Source of the DNA: Candidatus Sphingomonas excrementigallinarum
GTDB taxonomy: Bacteria; Pseudomonadota; Alphaproteobacteria; Sphingomonadales; Sphingomonadaceae
NCBI GenBank assembly: GCA_019112965.1
Contig: DXIH01000041.1
Coordinates: 1-47,293, forward strand
Direction of reading: 5' to 3'
DNA length: 47,293 nucleotides
Shown here: piece by piece, positions 8,637 to 18,277 of the stretch
Position numbering within the stretch: the stretch's first letter is position 1
How the letters are laid out: each line of letters opens with the position of its first letter
Made by a program: the position numbers and the translations under genes
Notes under the pieces: model-generated
Database searches by the model: none
What the model saw: the letters and a program-made list of their open reading frames with translations, nothing else
What the model was told of the DNA's origin: nothing

Positions 8637-9347
8637 TCAGTGGGCGATATGTGTGACGCCCAGCATCAGTGCGATGCCCGCCAGCGTCGCCAGACTGGTC
8701 CGAAGGCGCGGGTCGAGCGACTGGCTGCGCGGCACCAGTTCGCAGGCGCCGATATAGAGGAAGATTCCGGCGAACAGCGCCATCAGCGGCGCCAGCATGC
8801 TCGCCGGGATCGACAGGCCGAGGCCGATCAGCACGCCCAGCATCGGCGCGATGCCGTTCAGCACTAGCCAGCGCCGCGCCGCCGCTTCCGTCCGCGCCGC
8901 CAGGCTGAGGCTGACCGTATTGACCCCATCCGCGACATCATGGGTCAGCACGGCCAGCGCGATCATCCACCCCGCCGCCGTATCGATCTGAAAGGCGATA
9001 CCGATGCCCAGCCCGTCCATCAGGCTGTGCAGGCAGAGCATGGCGGGCCCCAGATCGCCACGCCAGGAAGCGGCCGCCGCGCGTGGTATCCGGGCAAGCA
9101 CCCGGTCGAGCAGCATATAGCCGCCCAGTCCCATGGCACTGAAGGCCATCATCGCGCGGATCGTCCAGCGATCCCCCGCCAGATCCAATGCCTCGGGCAC
9201 CAGATCGAACAAAGCCACGCCGACCACGATTCCGGCGGTCACGCCCAGCACCAGACCGATGCGATGACGCAGCCGCAGCGCCAGCAACCCGCCCGCCAGC
9301 GTGGCGAGCATGGCGGCAAAGCCGAAGGCGAGGGGAATGAGGGTCAT
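8637..9347 (-). CDS. ZIP-family metal transporter
   Basis: Polytopic inner-membrane protein of 236 aa with about eight hydrophobic helices. The two metal-binding helices of the ZIP family are evident: HSLMDG (107-112) in TM4 and HDVADG (136-141) in TM5; the latter departs from the classic HExPH form. ZIP proteins move Zn2+ or Fe2+/Mn2+ into the cytoplasm; the specific metal here is unknown. It is transcribed by itself, convergent to the stress operon and 111 bases downstream of cysQ on the same strand. Confidence 0.88.
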   Translation of the reverse strand: MTLIPLAFGFAAMLATLAGGLLALRLRHRIGLVLGVTAGIVVGVALFDLVPEALDLAGDRWTIRAMMAFSAMGLGGYMLLDRVLARIPRAAAASWRGDLGPAMLCLHSLMDGLGIGIAFQIDTAAGWMIALAVLTHDVADGVNTVSLSLAARTEAAARRWLVLNGIAPMLGVLIGLGLSIPASMLAPLMALFAGIFLYIGACELVPRSQSLDPRLRTSLATLAGIALMLGVTHIAH

Positions 9348-9458
9348 GAAAGCGTCCGCACGACAAGAGCGACGGGAAATGGGTGCGGCATCATCGACCC
9401 ATGAACCAAGCCATGAGACGTTACAAGGTCACATTTATGCAACCTGTATCGATCCGCT

Positions 9459-10205
9459 TCACCCCCGCGCGATCGCCTCCAACACGATCGCCGCCACTTC
9501 CTTTCGGCAGATCAGGAGGTCGGGCAGTAGCGGGTTGCGGCAATTATAGACTAGCGGACTGCCGTCGATGCGTGAGGCATGGAGCCCGGCCGCGAGCGCG
9601 ACGGCGGCGGGGGCGCAATTGTCCCACTCATATTGCCCGCCGTCATGCAGATAGACGTCCGCGCGGCCCTCAACCACCGCCATCGCCTTGGCGCCGGCCG
9701 AACCCATGGGGATCATGATCGCGCTCAGCCGGTCGCCGACGCAATGTGCGATATCAGGCGCGCGGCTGCGGCTGACGACGACGCGCAATCCCGCCGGGCA
9801 GGGGGGATGTGCGGGAGGCAAGTCGTCGGTCGCGAAGACCTGATTTCGATCGGGCACCGACACCGCGCCCAGCGCGGGGCGGCCGTCAACGGCCAGGCCG
9901 ATATGCACTGCCCACTCGGTCGACCCGCTGGCATATTCGCGAGTGCCGTCCAAAGGATCGACGATCCAGACGCGGCTGGCCGCACAACGAGCGCGATCGT
10001 CGACCGACTCCTCCGACAGGATGAAGTCGTCGGGCCGCGCGGCGCGCAGTCGCTCGAGGATCAGCGTATTCGCGTCCCGGTCGCCCAATGCACCCAGGGC
10101 CTTGCCCTCCAGCCCGCTCGAGACGCGGAGGGACTTGAGCAGTTCGCCCGCCTCGACCGCGACCGAGCGGGCCAGTTCGGCGTCGGTCACAGGTCGTAAC
10201 TCCAC
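9459..10205 (-). CDS. cysQ: 3'(2'),5'-bisphosphate nucleotidase (inositol monophosphatase superfamily)
   Basis: Hydrolyses 3'-phosphoadenosine 5'-phosphate (PAP), the by-product of PAPS reduction, to AMP, controlling PAPS/PAP pools in sulfate assimilation. It is 248 aa and has the superfamily metal-site motifs LSEES (64-68) and [15 protein letters not shown] (DPLDGT at 83-88), plus the C-terminal [17 protein letters not shown] segment. It starts with GTG at 10205 and overlaps the 3' end of cysNC by 19 bases, so it is the last gene of the cysD-cysNC-cysQ operon. Confidence 0.92.
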   Translation of the reverse strand: MELRPVTDAELARSVAVEAGELLKSLRVSSGLEGKALGALGDRDANTLILERLRAARPDDFILSEESVDDRARCAASRVWIVDPLDGTREYASGSTEWAVHIGLAVDGRPALGAVSVPDRNQVFATDDLPPAHPPCPAGLRVVVSRSRAPDIAHCVGDRLSAIMIPMGSAGAKAMAVVEGRADVYLHDGGQYEWDNCAPAAVALAAGLHASRIDGSPLVYNCRNPLLPDLLICRKEVAAIVLEAIARG

Positions 10206-12100
10206 ACACCCAGCACATGCTCGACGATCCGGGAAGCGGCCTGTTCCGCCGTCTCCTTCGTCGTGTCGATACGGATCTCGGGGCGCTCGGGTGCCTCATA
10301 GGGGCTGGAGATGCCGGTGAACTCGGCGATCTCGCCTGCGCGTGCCTTGGCGTAGAGGCCCTTTACATCTCGGTCCTCGGCGACATCCAGAGGCGTGTCG
10401 ATGAAGATCTCGACAAACTCGCCTTGCGGAAGCAGCGCGCGGACCATGTCGCGCTCGGCCTTGAAAGGCGAGATAAAGGCGGTCAGCACGATCAGCCCGG
10501 CATCGGCCATCAGCTTGGCGACCTCGCCCACGCGGCGGATATTCTCGACGCGGCCCGCCTCCGAGAAGTCGAGATCGCGGTTAAGGCCGTGGCGGATATT
10601 GTCGCCGTCCAGCAGGAAGCTGTGGCGGCCCATGGCGTGCAGCTTCTGCTCGACCATGTTGGCGATGGTCGACTTGCCCGAACCCGACAGACCGGTGAAC
10701 CACAGGACCTTGGGGGACTGGCCCTTTTGCCGGGCATGGGCTTCGCGCGTCACCACGGCGGACTGCCAATGGACGTTCTGGGCGCGGCGCAGCGCATGGT
10801 CGATCATGCCCGCCGCGACCGTCGCATTCGTCGCGCGGTCGATCAGGATGAAGCCGCCCAGGGCGATGCCCTTGTCGTAAGCCTCGAACACGATCGGGCG
10901 GTCGGCATAGACCTCGGCCAGTCCGATATCGTTGAGCGCCAGCGTGTCGGCCGGGCGTTCCTCCTGGCTGTTGACGTCGATGACATGGCGGGGCGGCTGC
11001 ACGGTCGCGCCGACCAGTTGCGTGCCCAGCTTCAGCGAATAGCTTCGTCCCGGCACCAGCGGCGCATCGGCCATCCAGACGATCTTGGCGACGAACTGGT
11101 CGGCGATCTCGGGCGGGTCCTCGGCGGCGGCGATCACGTCGCCGCGCGAGCAGTCGACCTCTTCGGCCAGCACCAGCGTCACCGCCTCGCCAGCGATCGC
11201 CTGGTCCCGGTCGCCGTCATAGGTGACGATCCGCGCGATGCTGGTCGTCTTGCCCGATGGTGCGATCCGCACCCGGTCACCAACCGAGACGCGGCCGCTG
11301 GCGATCAGTCCGGCAAAGCCTCGGAAGTCGAGGTCGGGCCGGTTGACCCACTGCACCGGCATGCGGAACGACGCCGCCGCCGCCCGGTCGCCGTCGATCG
11401 CGACCGTCTCCAGATGAGGCAGGAGCGCCGGGCCCTCATACCAAGGCATGTCGGGCGAGCGGGTGGTGATGTTCGCGCCGGTCAGACCCGACAGCGGAAT
11501 GGGTGTGAACCGATCGATCCCGATGGTCTTCGCAAAGGCCGCATAGTCGGCGACGATCTCGTCGAAGACCGACTGGTCATGGCCGACCAGATCCATCTTG
11601 TTGACCGCCAGCACGATCTCCTTGATCCCGACCAGATGCGCCAGATAGCTGTGCCGCCGCGTCTGGGTCAGCACGCCTTTTCGCGCGTCGATTAGGATCA
11701 CCGCCAGGTCGGCGGTCGAGGCGCCCGTCACCATGTTACGGGTGTACTGTTCGTGGCCCGGCGTATCGGCGACGATGAACTTGCGCTTCTCGGTTGCGAA
11801 GAAGCGATAGGCGACGTCGATCGTGATGCCCTGCTCGCGTTCGGCGGCAAGGCCATCGACCAGCAGCGCGAAGTCGATATTCTGCCCCTGCGTGCCGACG
11901 CGGCGACTGTCTGCCTCCAGCTGGCTCAGCTGGTCCTCGAAGATCGTCTTCGAGTCGTAGAGCAGCCGCCCGATCAGCGTCGACTTGCCGTCATCGACCG
12001 AGCCGCAGGTGATGAAGCGCAGCATGGACTTGGCGGCATGGGTGGCGAGATAGGCGTCGATATCGGCGGCGATCAGCGCATCGGGTTGATAGGCGGTCAT
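10187..12100 (-). CDS. cysNC: Bifunctional sulfate adenylyltransferase subunit 1 / adenylylsulfate kinase
   Basis: Fusion of the GTPase subunit of ATP sulfurylase (CysN, about residues 20-445) with APS kinase (CysC, about 460-637). The CysN part has the G1 motif GSVDDGKST (33-41), G3 DTPGHEQYT (112-120) and G4 NKMD (167-170), then EF-Tu-like beta-barrel domains. The CysC part has its own P-loop GLSGSGKST (470-478), [17 protein letters not shown], and [23 protein letters not shown]. Together with CysD it makes APS and then PAPS from sulfate. It begins one base after the cysD stop codon. The 637 aa length is normal for the fusion. Confidence 0.97.
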   Translation of the reverse strand: MTAYQPDALIAADIDAYLATHAAKSMLRFITCGSVDDGKSTLIGRLLYDSKTIFEDQLSQLEADSRRVGTQGQNIDFALLVDGLAAEREQGITIDVAYRFFATEKRKFIVADTPGHEQYTRNMVTGASTADLAVILIDARKGVLTQTRRHSYLAHLVGIKEIVLAVNKMDLVGHDQSVFDEIVADYAAFAKTIGIDRFTPIPLSGLTGANITTRSPDMPWYEGPALLPHLETVAIDGDRAAAASFRMPVQWVNRPDLDFRGFAGLIASGRVSVGDRVRIAPSGKTTSIARIVTYDGDRDQAIAGEAVTLVLAEEVDCSRGDVIAAAEDPPEIADQFVAKIVWMADAPLVPGRSYSLKLGTQLVGATVQPPRHVIDVNSQEERPADTLALNDIGLAEVYADRPIVFEAYDKGIALGGFILIDRATNATVAAGMIDHALRRAQNVHWQSAVVTREAHARQKGQSPKVLWFTGLSGSGKSTIANMVEQKLHAMGRHSFLLDGDNIRHGLNRDLDFSEAGRVENIRRVGEVAKLMADAGLIVLTAFISPFKAERDMVRALLPQGEFVEIFIDTPLDVAEDRDVKGLYAKARAGEIAEFTGISSPYEAPERPEIRIDTTKETAEQAASRIVEHVLGVWSYDL

Positions 12101-12101
12101 C

Positions 12102-13001
12102 TCAGAAATACCCCTCGCGCTTCTTCTTCTCCATGCTGGCCGCCTGATCGTGATCGATCGCGCGCCCCTGCCGCTCGGACGTGGTGGTCAGCAGCATTTC
12201 CTGGATGACTTCGGACAGGGTGGCCGCCTCGCTCTCGACCGCGCCGGTCAGCGGGTAGCAGCCGAGCGTGCGGAACCGGATCGAGCGTTCGACCGGCACC
12301 TCGCCGGGCTGCAGGCGGAAACGGTCGTCATCGACCATCAGCAGCATCCCGTCGCGCTCCACCGTCGGGCGGGGGGCGGCGAAATAGAGCGGCACGATCT
12401 CGATGCCCTCCTGCAAAATATACTGCCAGATATCCAGTTCGGTCCAGTTGGACAGCGGGAAGACGCGGATGCTCTCCCCCTTGTGGATGCGACTGTTGTA
12501 GAGGTTCCACAGCTCGGGCCGCTGCGCCTTGGGATCCCAGCCATGCGCGGCCGAACGGAAGGAAAAGACCCGTTCCTTCGCGCGGCTCTTCTCCTCGTCG
12601 CGCCGGGCGCCACCGAATGCGGCGTCATAGCCGCCGGCCGTCAGCGCCTGCTTCAGCCCCTCGGTCTTCCACATGTCGGTATGGCGGCTGCCATGGTCGA
12701 ACGGGTTGATGCCCAGCGCCTCGGCCTCCGGATTGCGGTGGACGATCAGCTCCATCCCCGCCGCTTCGGCCGCGCGGTTGCGCAACTCGTACATCGCCTG
12801 GAATTTCCAGGTCGTATCGACATGCAGCAGCGGGAAGGGCGGGCGCGCCGGGAAGAATGCCTTCTTCGCCAGATGCAGCATCACGGCCGAATCCTTGCCG
12901 ACCGAATAGAGCATCACCGGACGCTCGGTCTCGGCGACGACTTCGCGCAGGATATGGATGCTCTCGGCTTCGAGGCGTTGCAGGTGGGTAAGGCCAGTCA
13001 T
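12102..13001 (-). CDS. cysD: Sulfate adenylyltransferase subunit 2
   Basis: Catalytic subunit of ATP sulfurylase: ATP + sulfate to adenosine 5'-phosphosulfate, driven by GTP hydrolysis on CysN. It belongs to the PP-loop ATPase superfamily; the loop is YSVGKDSAV (SVGKDS at 33-38). Family segments include [39 protein letters not shown] and [15 protein letters not shown], with the C-terminal [25 protein letters not shown] cut as usual. Length is 299 aa. It is the first gene of cysD-cysNC-cysQ; no sulfite reductase or PAPS reductase genes are in the window. Confidence 0.97.
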   Translation of the reverse strand: MTGLTHLQRLEAESIHILREVVAETERPVMLYSVGKDSAVMLHLAKKAFFPARPPFPLLHVDTTWKFQAMYELRNRAAEAAGMELIVHRNPEAEALGINPFDHGSRHTDMWKTEGLKQALTAGGYDAAFGGARRDEEKSRAKERVFSFRSAAHGWDPKAQRPELWNLYNSRIHKGESIRVFPLSNWTELDIWQYILQEGIEIVPLYFAAPRPTVERDGMLLMVDDDRFRLQPGEVPVERSIRFRTLGCYPLTGAVESEAATLSEVIQEMLLTTTSERQGRAIDHDQAASMEKKKREGYF

Positions 13002-13050
13002 CGGATTGTCAGATAATGTCGCCAGCGAACCGTGCGACCAACTTATCCTG

Positions 13051-13269
13051 TCAATCGCGATAGTCCCGCTCCAGCGAGTCCAGGATGCGCGCGCCCGCCA
13101 TGAATACCGCGATGGGGCAGGCCGCGAACAGGATCTTGCCCGGAAGTCCCGGATAAGCGGTCAGATAATGCATGCCGCGCTCGACCGCGCCCAGGCCCAG
13201 GCCATAGATGACCAGAAATGCCTCGAACTTCGACTTGATCGTGAACAGGGCGACCAGGCGGGACCACAT
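13051..13269 (-). CDS. Small hypothetical membrane protein
   Basis: 72-aa protein starting [20 protein letters not shown] and ending [11 protein letters not shown], with two hydrophobic stretches (about residues 12-32 and 42-60) separated by [14 protein letters not shown] do not recognise a named family; composition and the well-formed membrane segments argue that it is real. I place the start at the ATG 13269 because the frame upstream (to 13425) is antisense to nothing useful, overlaps the 3' end of astB and looks non-protein-like. It lies 38 bases downstream of astB and 49 bases before cysD, all on the minus strand, and may be the last gene of the ast operon. Confidence 0.6.
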   Translation of the reverse strand: MWSRLVALFTIKSKFEAFLVIYGLGLGAVERGMHYLTAYPGLPGKILFAACPIAVFMAGARILDSLERDYRD

Positions 13270-13307
13270 GGGGGCGTTACACCACCGGATGGCCCCGCCG
13301 CCAAGGG

Positions 13308-14570
13308 TCAACCGCTTGCCAAATTGAGACAGTCCAGCTCGCTCAGCAGGGCAGTGCGCGCGGCCTCGATCTTTGCGACCAGGGCAGGATCGCCGATCTC
13401 GGTCGGATCGATTGCCTCGGGCCAATGCGCCTCGATCACGGCGGCGATGCGGTCGAGCCGGGCATGGTCGACCAGAAAGCGCTGGTCGACGGTCGCGGGA
13501 TCGGCGACGACACGCAGGCGCAGGCAGGCGGGGCCGCCGCCATTGGCCATCGATTCGCGGACGTTCACGACCTCCAGCCGCCGGATCGGCCCGTTGCCTG
13601 CGACATGCTCCTGAAGCCAGGACCAGACGGCCGCATTGTCGCGCGCCTCCTGCGGCAGGATCAGCGTCGGCTGGCCGTCGGCCGGTGTCACCAGCTGGGC
13701 GTTGAACAGATAGGAGGAGATCGCATCCTCCAGGCTGACCCGGTCGGCGGGCACCTCGACGATCTCGACACCGGGCATGACGCTGCGCAGATCGGCATAG
13801 AAGCTGTCGCGGTCTGCAAAGGCCTGCTCATGCGCGAACAGCACACGCTCGTTCGCGACGGCGACGACATCGTTGTGGAATGCACCGGCGGCGATCGCTT
13901 CGTCGGACTGGCGGGCGAAGAGCACGCGGTCGGGTGACAGGCGGTGGCTGCGGGCCACCGCCTCGCAGGCTTCGCGATGCTGACGCGCCGGGAAGGGGCC
14001 GCCGCCCTCGCCATAGACGAAGACCTCGACGCCGGGATGGTCGTGGCCGTTGCACAGCCGCATGTGATTGGCCGCGCCTTCGTCGCCGAACGGGGCGGGC
14101 ACCGGCGGGTGCACGACGAAAGCGGGATCGGCGAAAATCGTCCGCAGCTGCGCCAGCGTTGCGGGCCACTCATGGCTGCGATGGGGCATGGTCAACAGAT
14201 TGGCGACGGTCAGGTGGCAGCGTCCGTCGCGTGCATCGGGCGCGGGCGAAACGGTTGCGGCGTTTGCCGCCCACATGGCCGAGGCCGACAGGCTTCGCGC
14301 CTTCAGAACCGGCGAGGCGCTCTGATAGTCGGTCGCCAATTGCTTCAGCCAGGGGTGATCCGGTCGGGGATGCGGCAGCAATATGCCCTGCACCAGCCCC
14401 AGGTCGAGGTTCGCGCGCATCTTCGCGATCCCCTGAAGCGCGGCGGCGCGGGGGTGCGACGTCTTTCCCGCATTGCGCGTGGCGGCAAGGTTGCCGTGGC
14501 TGAGCCCGGCATAATTGTGGCTCGGCCCGATGATGCCGTCGAAGTTGATTTCTCTTAGCATGATACTCAC
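13308..14570 (-). CDS. astB: N-succinylarginine dihydrolase
   Basis: Second step of the arginine succinyltransferase (AST) pathway: converts N2-succinylarginine to N2-succinylornithine, CO2 and two ammonia. The 420-aa protein has the amidinotransferase-fold signatures NFDGIIGPSHNYAGLS, FGDEGAANHMRLC (E164), AAGAFHNDVVAVAN (H232) and MANGGGPACLRLRVV (catalytic C349); the spacing of H232 to C349 equals that of the E. coli enzyme's His and Cys. It overlaps astA by 4 bases, showing one operon in the order M20 hydrolase-astA-astB. astC, astD and astE are not in the window. Confidence 0.95.
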   Translation of the reverse strand: MSIMLREINFDGIIGPSHNYAGLSHGNLAATRNAGKTSHPRAAALQGIAKMRANLDLGLVQGILLPHPRPDHPWLKQLATDYQSASPVLKARSLSASAMWAANAATVSPAPDARDGRCHLTVANLLTMPHRSHEWPATLAQLRTIFADPAFVVHPPVPAPFGDEGAANHMRLCNGHDHPGVEVFVYGEGGGPFPARQHREACEAVARSHRLSPDRVLFARQSDEAIAAGAFHNDVVAVANERVLFAHEQAFADRDSFYADLRSVMPGVEIVEVPADRVSLEDAISSYLFNAQLVTPADGQPTLILPQEARDNAAVWSWLQEHVAGNGPIRRLEVVNVRESMANGGGPACLRLRVVADPATVDQRFLVDHARLDRIAAVIEAHWPEAIDPTEIGDPALVAKIEAARTALLSELDCLNLASG

Positions 14571-15586
14571 CGATCGATGTGCAGGACGGTGTCGTCGATC
14601 ATCAGGTCGAGCGTCCGTGCCGTTTCCTCGGAAACGATGATCCCGTCATCGCCCTCCCGTATTTCGCCCAGCGCACAGCGGAAGTCGGTCAGCTTCCCCA
14701 CCGCGACCAAGGCCTCGCGTCCCGGCTGCGCCTCGATACCCACGACCCGGCTCTCGCGCGCGTCGCGGATGGTGCGGACTTGGTCGGTTCGCGCCGTCAT
14801 GGTCGGGCCACCGTCGAAGATGTCGATATAATGCTCGAAGGCGAAGCCCTCATTCTCCAGCATGCGCATCGCCGCCCGGCCGGAGGGGTGAGGCAGGCCG
14901 ATCGCCGCCCGCGCGCCTTCGGTCAGCATGGCGGTGTAGATGGGATGCTTGGGCATCAGGTCGGCGATGAACTGATGGCCGTGGATCGCATTGAACTCGT
15001 CGGCTTCCTGGAACGTCATCCCGAAGAAGCGGCCCGCAAGGCCATCCCAGAAAGGTGATCCCCCCGCTTCGTCGATGACACCACGCAGTTCGGCCAGCAC
15101 GCGGTCGGCGAAGCGCGGGCGGTTGGCGCGCATGAACAGATAGCGGCTGCGGGCGAGCAACAGGCCAAGGCCGCCCGCGCGCTCGCCGGGATGCAGGAAC
15201 AGCCCACCGACCTCGCTCGCGCCCTCCAGGTCGGTCGCCAGCGACAGCATCTCGGCGCGGAAGGTCCGGTCCAGCTCGCGACTATGCTGGGTCAGCGTGC
15301 CGATGCGATAGCTGTAGAAGGGATGCTTCTGCCCGACATGGGTGAAGATCTGACAGGTGCCACGCACCTCGCCGGTCGCCCCGTTCTCGAGCATCAGGAC
15401 GAACAGTTCGTCCCTGACCTTGCCGTCGCCTTCGCCCGCAAATGCCGCATGGCTGCGCGCGAGCTTGGCGGTCAGCGCCTTGCGGTCGGGGGGCAGGTTG
15501 GTGAAGCCGCCGCCGGTCAGCTTGGCCATTTCATAGAGGTGGCGCAGGTCACTATCGACGGCGGGGCGGATGCGAAAGCTGCTCAT
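14567..15586 (-). CDS. astA: Arginine N-succinyltransferase
   Basis: First step of the AST pathway: succinyl-CoA + L-arginine to N2-succinylarginine. The protein is 339 aa with family segments FRIRPAVDSDLRHLYEMAKL, GGGFTNLPPDR, SYRIGTLTQHSRELDR, GLFLHPGERAGGLGLLLARSRYLF and the C-terminal FEHYIDIFDGGPTM. An open frame extends 72 codons farther upstream, but MSSFRIRP at 15586 is the family start, and that ATG overlaps the stop codon of the upstream hydrolase by 4 bases, as expected for a coupled gene. The upstream extension is Arg-rich and lies inside the hydrolase gene, so it was discarded. Confidence 0.95.
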   Translation of the reverse strand: MSSFRIRPAVDSDLRHLYEMAKLTGGGFTNLPPDRKALTAKLARSHAAFAGEGDGKVRDELFVLMLENGATGEVRGTCQIFTHVGQKHPFYSYRIGTLTQHSRELDRTFRAEMLSLATDLEGASEVGGLFLHPGERAGGLGLLLARSRYLFMRANRPRFADRVLAELRGVIDEAGGSPFWDGLAGRFFGMTFQEADEFNAIHGHQFIADLMPKHPIYTAMLTEGARAAIGLPHPSGRAAMRMLENEGFAFEHYIDIFDGGPTMTARTDQVRTIRDARESRVVGIEAQPGREALVAVGKLTDFRCALGEIREGDDGIIVSEETARTLDLMIDDTVLHIDR

Positions 15587-16794
15587 GCGGCGCCTATGAT
15601 GCGCAGGATGGTCAATGCCGACAAGCCCGCGCGCTCGGCCAGACTGTCGATCAGCATATATTCCTCGGCCGAGTGGATCGCGCCGCCTCGCACGCCCATG
15701 GTGTCGACGACGGGCACCCCCGCCGCCGCGATGTTGTTGCCGTCGCACACGCCGCCGGTCGCGCGCCAGCCGATGGTGAGGCCCAGATCGGCACCCGCGC
15801 ACCGCACCGTCTCGAACAGCGCGGCCGCGCCATCGTCGATCGGTTTGGGCGGGCGATTGAAGCTGCCATGGACCTCGACGCCTACGTCATGGTCGGCGGC
15901 GATCCGCTCGGCGATGGCCTTCATCGCCGCGCCGGTGCGGTCGATGGCGGCGAGCGCGCGGGGGCGGAAGTTGACGTGCAGCATCGCTAGGTCGGGGACG
16001 ACGTTGTTGGGTCCGCCGCCATCGATGCGTGCCGGATTGACGGTGATGTCATCGGCGGCCAGCTGCGACAGCTCGAGCGTGATCCGGGCGGCGGCGACGA
16101 TGGCATTGCGTCCTTCCTCCGGGTTGCGGCCCGCATGGGCGCTGCGCCCGCGCACGACGATGGTGAAATTGCCCGTGCCGCCTCGTGCGCCTGCCAGCGT
16201 ACCGTCGGGCAATGCGGGTTCATAGGTCAGCGCCGCGACCTTGCCGCTGGCGCATTTCGCGATCAGAGCGGCGGACGAGGCGGAACCCGTTTCCTCGTCC
16301 GAGTTGATGAGGACGTCATAGCCGAACCGTCCGGCCGCAGGGCTGGCCTCGACCGCCTTCAAGGCGGCGAGCAGCACCGCCAGCCCGCCCTTCATGTCGG
16401 CAACGCCCGGCCCGCCGAGCCGGTTGTCGTCGACCCGCGTCACCGCTTGGAAGGGATGATCGATGGGATAGACGGTATCCATGTGGCCGGTGAACAGCAT
16501 CCGCCGGGGCGCGTCCGGACGGACGGACAACAGCAGGTGGCGGCCATGGGGCAGCGGGGCGGGCTGCCCATCGCTGCCGATCCGTTCGACCGATTCGGGC
16601 TCGACCATGGTCAGGTCACCCGGCAGCGTCCCGAAATGTTCGGCCAGCCGGTCGGCCATCGTCGCCAGTCCGGCGATGTTGCGCGTTCCGCTGTTGATCG
16701 CCGCCCAGTCCTCGACCAGCGGCAGCATGGGGTAGGCGGCGGCGGACTCTACGGCGTCTCGCTCGATCGTGTTCAGTCTCTCCATGGCCGACAA
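15583..16794 (-). CDS. M20-family metallohydrolase in the ast operon
   Basis: 403-aa zinc hydrolase of the M20/CPDG2-like family, which splits amide bonds of N-acyl or gamma-linked amino acids. The dinuclear zinc site is visible: H104 and D106 (FTGHMDTVYP), D133 (GPGVADMKGG), E167-E168 (NSDEETGS) and the late H near 381 (GAIHSAEEY). The dimerisation insert runs about residues 200-310 (NFTIVVRGRSAHAGRNPEEG). No signal peptide. It is the first gene of the ast operon, overlapping astA by 4 bases. Since AstE (succinylglutamate desuccinylase) is absent here, I infer that this enzyme may remove succinate at the end of the pathway; the family fits but the substrate is not shown. Confidence 0.88.
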   Translation of the reverse strand: MSAMERLNTIERDAVESAAAYPMLPLVEDWAAINSGTRNIAGLATMADRLAEHFGTLPGDLTMVEPESVERIGSDGQPAPLPHGRHLLLSVRPDAPRRMLFTGHMDTVYPIDHPFQAVTRVDDNRLGGPGVADMKGGLAVLLAALKAVEASPAAGRFGYDVLINSDEETGSASSAALIAKCASGKVAALTYEPALPDGTLAGARGGTGNFTIVVRGRSAHAGRNPEEGRNAIVAAARITLELSQLAADDITVNPARIDGGGPNNVVPDLAMLHVNFRPRALAAIDRTGAAMKAIAERIAADHDVGVEVHGSFNRPPKPIDDGAAALFETVRCAGADLGLTIGWRATGGVCDGNNIAAAGVPVVDTMGVRGGAIHSAEEYMLIDSLAERAGLSALTILRIIGAA

Positions 16795-16836
16795 CCTAGG
16801 CCAAGGAAGCGGTAAAGGTGAACCCCGTCGCCGAAA

Positions 16837-17748
16837 TTAGAAGCTGTACACCACCGAGGCGCGGGTAATCGTATCGGTCGTCCGGCGGCCGATCGGCGGC
16901 TCGCTCTCATATTGGACATTGTAGGACAAGGCGGCAGAGAGCGGGCCGAACAGCTTGGCATTCAGCGCCGAATTGGTGCTGACCGTGCTGTTGAATTTCT
17001 GGACATAGGCCGAGGCGTTCTGGTTAAACGTCATGGCCGGGGTCAGCTTCCATACGAAGTTCAGATTGCCGCGTGCCGCCAATGCGCTTTCGATCCGGCC
17101 GTCGGTGAACTCGGTATGCCGGAACGCCGGGCCCAGTTCGACGTCCAGTGTCATGCGTGGCTTGCGGATGGCGCTGTAACCAGCACCGCTCGATGCGGAG
17201 AAGCGGTTGAAATAGCCCAGGAACCGATCGCTCTCATACTGGGCCGCGCCGTAGACGTAATTGTTCGCGTTCAGTTTGAAATTGGGCTCGTAGGACGCGA
17301 CATAATGTTCGCGGCTGACGACATTTGCGCTTTCCTGATAATCGCCCTGCAGGTGCACCTTGTGCCGCCAGCGCAGCCCCTCGCGCGTGAGGTCGACGAT
17401 CCCCGTCAGGCCAATATTCTGGCTGTTGCCGGTGGTCGCAAAGCCACCCAGTTCGATCCGGCCATGCCACAGGTCGAAGAAGGTGGCCTCGCGTAGCGTC
17501 CGGCTACGGCTGGCGGTCTTTTCGTCGCGCCAGACATCGGCCATCGCGTCGATCGCGTCGGCGGCCTCGGGCACCGCATTGCGGGCGTAGCGGACGACCG
17601 TGGTGATATCGTTTTCATTCCCGCTGGCGATCGCGGCCTCCAGCATCGCGCGGATCTGGGGCGGGATCAGTGCGGGGTCGGGATCGTTCGGCTCGGCATT
17701 GGCAAGCAGGCCCAACGCCATCGGGATCAGGATTAGCCGCGTCTTCAT
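16837..17748 (-). CDS. DUF481 outer-membrane protein
   Basis: 303-aa exported protein. The N-terminus MKTRLILIPMALGLLANAEP is a signal peptide, with likely cleavage near residue 18. A helical region of about 70 residues (IRAMLEAAIASGNENDITTVVRYA) comes next, then alternating amphipathic beta strands from about residue 95 (IELGGFATTGNSQNIGLTG) to the C-terminal SVVYSF, whose terminal Phe is the usual outer-membrane-barrel signature. DUF481 proteins are putative beta-barrels sometimes linked to salt response; the function is unknown. It ends 42 bases before the M20 hydrolase on the same strand. Confidence 0.85.
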   Translation of the reverse strand: MKTRLILIPMALGLLANAEPNDPDPALIPPQIRAMLEAAIASGNENDITTVVRYARNAVPEAADAIDAMADVWRDEKTASRSRTLREATFFDLWHGRIELGGFATTGNSQNIGLTGIVDLTREGLRWRHKVHLQGDYQESANVVSREHYVASYEPNFKLNANNYVYGAAQYESDRFLGYFNRFSASSGAGYSAIRKPRMTLDVELGPAFRHTEFTDGRIESALAARGNLNFVWKLTPAMTFNQNASAYVQKFNSTVSTNSALNAKLFGPLSAALSYNVQYESEPPIGRRTTDTITRASVVYSF

Positions 17749-17759
17749 GGCCCCGTGCC

Positions 17760-18275
17760 TTATCCCTTCGCCCCGTCAGCGGAAATGGCACGGTCGCCAT
17801 GCGGTGCGGCGAAATGCTCCGCGAAGACGACCAGCAGTTCCTCGTACAACGCCTTTTTGAACGGTACGATCATCGCGGGCAGCGTCTCCGGCTCGGCCCA
17901 GCGCCAGGCGCGGAATTCGGGATGCTCGGTGTCGATGCGGATGTCGCCGTCCTCGCCAAAAAAGCGGTAGAGGAACCAGATCTGTCGCTGGCCGCGCCAC
18001 TTGCCCTTCCACACCTTGCCGATCATGTCCTCGGGCAGATCGTAGGTGAGTTCGCACGGTGCACGGGCGATCAACTCGACCTTGTCGGCGGTGACGCCGG
18101 TTTCCTCGAACAGCTCGCGGAGGCCCGCCGCATCGGCGTCCTCGCCGGGATCGATACCGCCCTGGGGCAGTTGCCACGCCTCCAGCGTCGAATCGATGCG
18201 CTGGCCGACAAAGACCCGGCCGTCGCGGTTCATCAGGATGACGCCCGCGCAGGGGCGATAGGGAAGGTCGGTCAT
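17760..18275 (-). CDS. rppH: RNA pyrophosphohydrolase (Nudix)
   Basis: Removes pyrophosphate from the 5' end of mRNAs and thereby starts their decay. The 171-aa protein begins TDLPYRPCAGVILMNRDG and has a complete Nudix box from G39 to V61 (GGIDPGE, then RELFEETGV). AWQLPQGGID and the GQRQIWFLYRF segment are characteristic of RppH/NudH rather than other Nudix enzymes. Three consecutive ATG codons (18281, 18278, 18275) precede it; I chose the last because MTDLPYRP is the family start, but the first overlaps the esterase stop codon (ATGA) and is possible. It is coupled to the esterase gene upstream. Confidence 0.93.
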   Translation of the reverse strand: MTDLPYRPCAGVILMNRDGRVFVGQRIDSTLEAWQLPQGGIDPGEDADAAGLRELFEETGVTADKVELIARAPCELTYDLPEDMIGKVWKGKWRGQRQIWFLYRFFGEDGDIRIDTEHPEFRAWRWAEPETLPAMIVPFKKALYEELLVVFAEHFAAPHGDRAISADGAKG

Positions 18276-18277
18276 CA

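Noticed and set aside
10217..11695. 492-codon plus-strand frame
   Set aside because: Runs antisense to cysNC, whose GTPase and kinase motifs are unambiguous.
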